A stretch of DNA of 64,000 nucleotides from Serratia plymuthica NBRC 102599. GTDB taxonomy: Bacteria > Pseudomonadota > Gammaproteobacteria > Enterobacterales > Enterobacteriaceae. The stretch's first letter is position 1. Each line of letters starts with the position of its first letter. The notes under the pieces were generated by a model, which searched no databases, was not told the DNA's origin, and saw only the letters and a list, made by a program, of their open reading frames with translations. The stretch covers positions 245,211-309,210 of the forward strand of contig NZ_BCTU01000007.1 of NCBI RefSeq assembly GCF_001590925.1, in the 5' to 3' direction. Shown here in pieces: positions 62,002 through 64,000 of the stretch. The position numbers and the translations under genes are program-made.

Positions 62002-62749
62002 TGGTAGTCAGAACCTTACGTCCACTACCGGTAAAGAGAATATCGGACAACGTCGCCCACTCTGTTTTTAACCCCAGCTTACAATCTTGTGAGTCGCTAT
62101 TATTGACAGGGTAACGTGCCGGAATAAATCCGTGATAAACTTCGCCATCGATTTTAAGGGTTGATGGGATCCACAAGAGATCGAGTAAATCTCCTGGCGT
62201 TGATACGCTCAACTGCTGTAGAGAGGAAAAGGGCAACCAGCGATATCCCCCGGCATAAATAAACTCACAAACCGGCCCAATGCGGCTATCGCTATCAGCT
62301 ATCCAGGAAAATTCTCCCAACGTATCGCTTTTTCCGGCGCTTTCAGGCGCAAGTTCGAAGGCTTCCTGACGAGATATTTCCGCCTGCTCTCCTTTCCCCG
62401 CATAGTGCTCCGCATTGGCTTGCTGTAATTTTGCCATCCACTCCGGGGTATCTCCCTGCAAGGTTACCGCGGGACGCTTGCCAGTTAATATCTGCATACG
62501 CTGCATTTCACTGAACACTAAATTCTTATACAGTTCGGCCTGCTTTTGTAACCCTTCATCCAGCATCGCCAAGGTTTGAAGCTGCAGCAGAGCCTTATCC
62601 CAAACGCCTTCAACGCAATACAATTTGAACAGCACTTCCCTTGCTTTCAAATCCTGTGGGTGCTCTTTTACCTGTGCCAGTACCTGTTCGAATATTTCAT
62701 CCAGCGAGGCATTTTTTAATGCCTGAGTGAGAAAAGTAAAATCCTGCAT
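61952..62749 (-). CDS. tagJ: Type VI secretion accessory protein TagJ (ImpE)
   Basis: 265 residues with the ImpE pattern: a helical TPR-like N-terminus (EVLAQVKEHPQDLKAREVLF-type repeats, KLYCVEGVWDKALLQLQTLA), then the C-terminal ImpE domain (FSWIADSDSRIGPVCEFIYA, GGYRWLPFSSLQQLSV, PGDLLDLLWIPSTLKI). TagJ interacts with the sheath protein TssB. It sits between the TagK-like gene and tssE. AAGGAAG lies upstream of the ATG. Adjacent spacing (17 bases) and overlap support one operon. Confidence 0.85.
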   Translation of the reverse strand: MQDFTFLTQALKNASLDEIFEQVLAQVKEHPQDLKAREVLFKLYCVEGVWDKALLQLQTLAMLDEGLQKQAELYKNLVFSEMQRMQILTGKRPAVTLQGDTPEWMAKLQQANAEHYAGKGEQAEISRQEAFELAPESAGKSDTLGEFSWIADSDSRIGPVCEFIYAGGYRWLPFSSLQQLSVSTPGDLLDLLWIPSTLKIDGEVYHGFIPARYPVNNSDSQDCKLGLKTEWATLSDILFTGSGRKVLTTNVSEHSIMEVSDIVFG

Positions 62750-62766
62750 AATAATTCTTCCTTAGA

Positions 62767-63606
62767 TTAATAGTGAGAGTCCAAACCAACTTTGTAAAAG
62801 TCCTGAAATACCAGTTCAGGCACTGTATATTTTCCTTTAGCAGTAATATGTTCTGGGGAGAGGGATTTGAGAAGATCCACTTTTTCCTCTTCGCTGAAAA
62901 TGTCATCAAAATGGTCACCTGTATCAAGCTCAGGCCACACTTTTTCCATAAGAAAATCCCTTGCGACAATGCATTCGGTTAAGGTCTTTTCTTTAATCTT
63001 TTCCCTGATAATGTCAAAGCGATGATCGGTCTTGATGATATGGTTGGCCAGCTCGTTTCCCCCACCGTAGTACCCGCCATCTTGCTCCCACCAGATAAGA
63101 AAGCGTTTATACTCCACTTCCAGTGCCTTCAGAACATCCTCCCCCTTGTCCTGAGCCAGTATCACTTCGTTGAAATAGCGCAGGTCATTAATATAATTAC
63201 CTCCGTTGGGAAGGATCTCCTCAACTTCAGGAACCTTGTTTGCGGCCTGCCATGATCCATTCGGATAAATAAGCTGATAGAACCCCTGCTCATCCACCTC
63301 GTCAGTGCCGCCTGTCATCACCAACTTAAAGTGGCCTACCTGAATTTTGCTTTTATCTCTCAGCGGATGAACGCTTCCGTACTGGAGCTCAACCCCATCC
63401 AGCCGGCAAACGAGGTTGGCACATAAATTCAGGATCACGGGCCTGGCCATATGCCAGTAAAAAGCAACAGTATCCTGCTCGGCCTCATTGCCATGGGGCC
63501 CGAAAACCCCACTTGAGACATCTAAAACTGCGGCATTATCTGCCGTCAGGTTTCCGATCAGTGCAATAGGCTGGCGCGATGGCGGCCACTCAAAATGAAT
63601 ATTCAC
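62767..63606 (-). CDS. Type VI secretion associated protein, TagK/FHA-like
   Basis: 279 residues from a GTG four bases after the PAAR gene. The N-terminal third (LCANLVCRLDGVELQYGSVH, PLRDKSKIQVGHFKLVMTG) resembles an FHA-like fold (ligand loop RDKSKIQVG). The C-terminal part (FDDIFSEEEKVDLLKSLSPE and VPELVFQDFYKVGLDSHY) resembles TagK-type T6SS proteins as I recall them. Neither part has catalytic motifs. Position between PAAR and tagJ in a T6SS cluster supports a baseplate-linked accessory role. The symbol is withheld because the TagK match is from memory. Confidence 0.6.
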   Translation of the reverse strand: MNIHFEWPPSRQPIALIGNLTADNAAVLDVSSGVFGPHGNEAEQDTVAFYWHMARPVILNLCANLVCRLDGVELQYGSVHPLRDKSKIQVGHFKLVMTGGTDEVDEQGFYQLIYPNGSWQAANKVPEVEEILPNGGNYINDLRYFNEVILAQDKGEDVLKALEVEYKRFLIWWEQDGGYYGGGNELANHIIKTDHRFDIIREKIKEKTLTECIVARDFLMEKVWPELDTGDHFDDIFSEEEKVDLLKSLSPEHITAKGKYTVPELVFQDFYKVGLDSHY

Positions 63607-63610
63607 ATCG

Positions 63611-63874
63611 TCAACCTATATACACATCGCCGGAGCCTGTCACCACAACCGCACCGCAACCCGTTACATCACCAATCCGCGCTGCGGGAAGGCCGTTAAT
63701 GTAGACGCTGCCTGAACCTGTCACAACAGGTGCTGCGCCGTGTCCCAGGGCACAAGGCGCAACGCTGGTACCGACCATTGCGGCGGAAAGACCATTAATA
63801 TAGACATCACCGGAACCAGTGCATATTGCGCCGCCGTGCGCGGTGGCATCACCGACTCGCCCTGCGTTTTGCAT
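63611..63874 (-). CDS. PAAR-domain spike tip protein
   Basis: 87 residues, a bare PAAR-repeat protein: MQNAGRVGDATAHGGAICTG at the start (a His for zinc), the GSGDVYINGLSAAMVGT and GSGSVYINGLPAARIGDVTG repeats, and the terminal GSGDVYIG. PAAR proteins cap the VgrG spike of the type VI secretion needle. It carries no C-terminal toxin extension. ATG 63874 has AAGGAAAG upstream; the longer ORF is rejected. It is followed by the TagK-like gene with a 4-base gap. Confidence 0.92.
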   Translation of the reverse strand: MQNAGRVGDATAHGGAICTGSGDVYINGLSAAMVGTSVAPCALGHGAAPVVTGSGSVYINGLPAARIGDVTGCGAVVVTGSGDVYIG

Positions 63875-63904
63875 GATTAACTTTCCTTGATAAAACACAT
63901 GGAT

Positions 63905-63929
63905 CGACGACGGATACACTCCGTCGTCG
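63905..63929. terminator. Hairpin between the VgrG-like tail and the PAAR gene
   Basis: CGACGACGGA-TACAC-TCCGTCGTCG: a 10-bp perfect stem between two minus-strand genes. No T-run, so it may be a processing or attenuation hairpin rather than a full terminator. Confidence 0.5.
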
Positions 63930-63944
63930 GGTTTAAATGAACCG

Positions 63945-64000
63945 TTAAGGTTCTATCGTTGCACTACCTGTCGGGGTTGGCGTCGGCGTCACCGTCGGGG
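63945..64000 (-). CDS. Partial CDS, Pro-Thr-rich C-terminal tail of a probable VgrG
   Basis: The window ends inside this gene. The last 17 codons read PTVTPTPTPTGSATIEP and stop at 63945-63947. A (Pro-Thr)n tail directly upstream of a PAAR gene fits the flexible end of a VgrG or VgrG-linked protein. Identity is inferred from context only. Confidence 0.45.
   Translation of the reverse strand, partial: PTVTPTPTPTGSATIEP

Noticed and set aside
1..64000. CRISPR arrays, rRNA genes and intact tRNA genes
   Set aside because: No regularly spaced identical repeats, no rRNA-like sequence and no complete tRNA were found on reading the window.

Overview
The window looks like a chromosome segment of an enterobacterium, most likely the genus Serratia. 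The genus call is an inference from gene content and order. The proA-proB-crl-frsA-gpt/pepD block, aqpZ, pagP, tehB, leuE, feaB/feaR and ycaC are classic enterobacterial genes at near-usual lengths. An ERIC repeat and a vibriobactin-like split NRPS locus of the kind described for serratiochelin add to this. Codon use is GC-rich except in AT-rich islands at about 7-11 kb, 46-49 kb and 60-64 kb.

Left part (1-31 kb): housekeeping and metabolic genes. These are a truncated ltrA, a phytase-like esterase, aqpZ, a yafE-type methyltransferase beside an XRE regulator, a DUF2076 protein and a GNAT enzyme. Next come a small AT-rich patch (a two-gene operon of unknown function, a small secreted protein, an orphan HsdR-N nuclease-like protein) and a pirin/ycaC pair with a divergent LysR regulator. 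Then follow a DeoR-VOC pair, several small envelope proteins (including a DUF333 lipoprotein and a DUF2501 protein), and pagP. The region 18-28.5 kb holds ipdC (aryl-pyruvate decarboxylase), an alpha/beta hydrolase with a GST, a DUF1615 lipoprotein, tehB with an NsrR-like site, leuE, and feaB/feaR (phenylacetaldehyde to phenylacetate). A second DsbA-like protein and small secreted proteins close the region.

Centre (30.5-46.4 kb): an iron-regulated siderophore locus. A TonB-dependent receptor, a C-T-C NRPS and a YncE-like periplasmic beta-propeller run leftwards. A stand-alone Cy protein and a Cy-A protein run rightwards from the same Fur-boxed region. A stand-alone VibH-like condensation protein sits behind a perfect Fur dyad. 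Read together, the three NRPS pieces give the order Cy, Cy-A, C-T-C. This matches V. cholerae VibF (Cy-Cy-A-C-PCP-C) cut into three polypeptides, with VibH separate. It predicts a dihydroxybenzoyl-oxazoline-polyamine siderophore (serratiochelin/vibriobactin type). The genes that make DHB are not in the window. Only one carrier domain in the locus keeps its serine. A DppA paralogue and a cytochrome b561 follow.

Right part (46.4-64 kb): an AT-rich island (exported protein, XRE protein, DUF6434 and DUF6500 proteins) carries a 24-base exact fossil of the 3' half of tRNA-Thr (thrW), the tRNA gene that follows proA in E. coli. Then come proA-proB, an ERIC element, a crl gene broken by a single in-frame stop (Trp54), frsA, gpt and pepD. 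After two tiny ORFs there is a LuxR-regulator/autotransporter operon, a gene-poor 1.2 kb, and the edge of a type VI secretion cluster (tssE, tagJ, a TagK-like protein, a PAAR protein and the Pro-Thr tail of a probable VgrG) that runs off the right edge.
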